In this document: positions 62,401 through 64,000 of the stretch, piece by piece | How positions within the stretch are numbered: the first letter of the stretch is position 1 | How the letters are laid out: each line of letters starts with the position of its first letter | Assembly: GCA_009746045.1 (NCBI GenBank) | Contig: RPFO01000080.1 | Coordinates: 12,070,802 to 12,134,801, forward strand | From: Mesostigma viride | Taxonomy: Eukaryota > Streptophyta > Mesostigmatophyceae > Mesostigmatales > Mesostigmataceae | DNA length: 64,000 nucleotides | Direction of reading: 5' to 3' | Position numbers and translations under genes: made by a program | Notes under the pieces: generated by a model | What the model was told of the DNA's origin: nothing | The model's input: the letters and a program-made list of their open reading frames with translations, nothing else | Database searches by the model: none

Positions 62401-64000
62401 TGTGCAGCCGCCCCTGGCGTGCATGGTGTATGTATGTGTGTGTGCAGCCGCCCCTTGCGTGCGCGGTGTATGTACGTGTGTGTGCAGCCACCCCTTGCAT
62501 GCGCGGTGTATGTACATGTGAGTGCCGTCGCCCCAAGCGTGCATTGTGTGTGTAAGTGTGTGTGCAGCAGCCCCTTGCGTGCGCGGTGTATGTACGTGAG
62601 TGTGCAGCCGCCCCGTGGTTGCGCGGTGGATGTACATGTGAGTGCAGCCGCCCCTTGTGTGCGCGGTGTAATATGTACGTGTGTGTGCAGCCGTCCCTTG
62701 CGTGCGCGGTGTGTGTACGTGTGTGTGCAGCCGCCCCATGCGTGCACGGTGAGTGTAAGTGTGTGTGCAGCAGCCCCTTGCGTGCGCAGTGTATGTACAT
62801 GTGAGTGCAGCCGCCCCAAGCGTGCGCGGTGTGTGTACATGTGTGTGCAGTTGCCCCTTGCGTGCGCGGTGGATGTACGTGTGTGCATGCCGGCAATTGC
62901 GTGCATGGTGTGTGTACGTGTGTGTGCAGCCGCCCCTTGCGTGCGCGGTGTGTGTACGTGTGTGTGCACTTGCCCCTTGCGTGCGCGGTGGATGTACATG
63001 TGTGTGCAGCCGCCCCTTGCGTGCATGGTGTATGTACGTGTGTGTGCAGCCGCCCCTTGCGTGCGCGGTGTATGTACGTGTGTGTGCAGCCGTCCCTTGC
63101 GTGCGCGGTGTGTGTACGTGTGTGTGCAGCCGCCCCATGCGTGCATGGTGAGTGTAAGTGTGTCTGCAGCCGGCCCTTGCGTGCGCGGTGTGTGTACATG
63201 TGAGTGCAGCCGCCCCAAGCGTGCGCGGTGTGTGTACATGTGTGTGCAGTTGCCCCTTGCGTGCGCGGTGGATGTACGTGTGTGTGCATGCCGGCCCTTG
63301 CGTGCATGGTGTGTGTACGTGTGTGTGCAGCCGCCCCTTGCGTGCGCGGTGTATGTACATGTGTGTTCATCCTTGTCCTTGTGTGCATGGTGTAGGTACA
63401 TGTGGGTGCAGGCGCCCCTTGCGTGCGCGGTGGATGTACATGTGCGGGCAGTTGCCCCTTGCGTGCGCGGTGTACGTACATGTGAGTGCAGCCGCCCCTT
63501 GCGTGCGCGGTGTATGTACGTGTGTGTGCAGCCGCCCCTTGCGTGCGCGGTGTATGTACGTGTGTGTGCAGCCGCCCCGTGGTTGCGCGGTGGATGTACA
63601 TGTGAGTGGAGCCGGTCCTTGCGTGGGCGGTGTATGTACGTGTGTGTGCAGCCGCCCCTTGCGTGCGTGGTGTGTGTACATGTAAGTGCAGCCGCCCCTT
63701 GCGTGCGCGGTGTATGTACGTGTGTGTGCAGCCGTCCCTTGCGTGCGCGGTGTGTGTACGTGTGTGTGCAGCCGCCCCTTGCGTGCATGGTGAGTGTAAG
63801 TGTGTGTGCAGCCGCCCCTTGCGTGCATGGTGTATGTACGTGTGTGTGCAGCCGCCCCTTGCGTGCGCGGTGTATGTACGTGTGTGTGCAGCCGTCCCTT
63901 GCGTGCGCGGTGTGTGTACGTGTGTGTGCAGCCGCCCCTTGCATGGGCGGTGTATGTACAATTGAGTGCAGCCGGCCCTTGCGTGCGCGGTGTATGTACA
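59500..64000 (+). repeat. 40-bp satellite, over 110 units, continuing past the window
   Basis: Unit of 40 bp: GTGTATGTACGTGTGTGTGC plus AGCCGCCCCTTGCGTGCGCG, with recurring variants (CATGG for CGCGG, TACATG for TACGTG, CATGCCGGCCC, CATCCTTGTCC). Variants recur together at multiples of 40, e.g. GTCGCCCCAACCGTGCATTG at 59878 and 60199 (8 units) and GGCGCCCCTTGCATGCGCAG at 60682 and 60842 (4 units), showing higher-order duplication. The reverse strand is stop-free in one frame for about 1540 codons; with a 40-bp unit this follows from the unit lacking stops, and I see no gene. Confidence 0.97.

Noticed and set aside
59336-63961. Reverse-strand open frame of 1541 codons rich in His, Thr, Ala, Arg
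   Set aside because: It is the 40-bp satellite read in rotation (40-residue period); several other frames on both strands are also open, as expected without selection.

Overview
The window is nuclear DNA of a green alga (Viridiplantae, probably Chlorophyta). Five intron-rich, GC-rich genes with canonical GT-AG introns can be assembled by matching splice phase. Two have plastid-type N-termini (a plastid-lipid-associated protein/fibrillin and an EF-hand membrane protein) and one has a mitochondrial presequence (pyruvate dehydrogenase E1 alpha). The space between and inside the genes is filled with minisatellites and decayed non-LTR retrotransposons. I cannot name the genus from sequence alone.

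Layout. About 1-6.1 kb (+): Angel/CCR4/nocturnin-type exonuclease-endonuclease-phosphatase gene, 5' end cut by the window edge. 6.1-15.1 kb: nested, broken LINE copies (reverse transcriptase, ORF1, structured 3' tails with TTAA runs) and a 349-bp SINE-like repeat. 15.7-19.0 kb (-): plastid EF-hand membrane protein, 379 aa, 4 exons. 19.9-27.1 kb (+): fibrillin, 298 aa, 5 exons, divergent from the previous gene. 27.8-30.0 kb: more LINE debris with a well preserved ORF1. 31.1-43.3 kb (+): PDH E1 alpha, 397 aa, 14 exons, coding sequence fully in frame. 43.3-47.3 kb: repeat-rich convergent intergenic. 47.3-48.4 kb (-): small basic, probably nuclear protein, 142 aa, 3 exons. 50.3-54.3 kb (+): polyamine/amino-acid transporter (PUT/LAT type, APC superfamily), 510 aa, 4 exons. 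54.3-59.3 kb: lower-complexity intergenic with a LINE ORF1 scrap, palindromes, a 153-bp tandem duplication and a plastid-like tRNA-Ser remnant. 59.3-64 kb: a 40-bp satellite running off the window.

The main discovery candidate is in the introns. In four of the five genes clearly, and weakly only absent from the small basic gene, introns contain direct-repeat copies of their own exon-intron junctions. Copies of the exon end plus 5' splice site lie just downstream of the real donor, and copies of the 3' splice site plus exon start lie just upstream of the real acceptor. Copy number runs from one to twelve or more, and in several introns the copied junction has become the unit of a minisatellite (24 bp in the Angel-like gene, 84 bp in PDH E1 alpha). 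This suggests introns growing by repeated tandem duplication across splice junctions and filling themselves with decoy splice sites. I know of no described system that matches this exactly.

The very long open reading frames in the arrays are products of stop-free repeat units and I do not treat them as genes.
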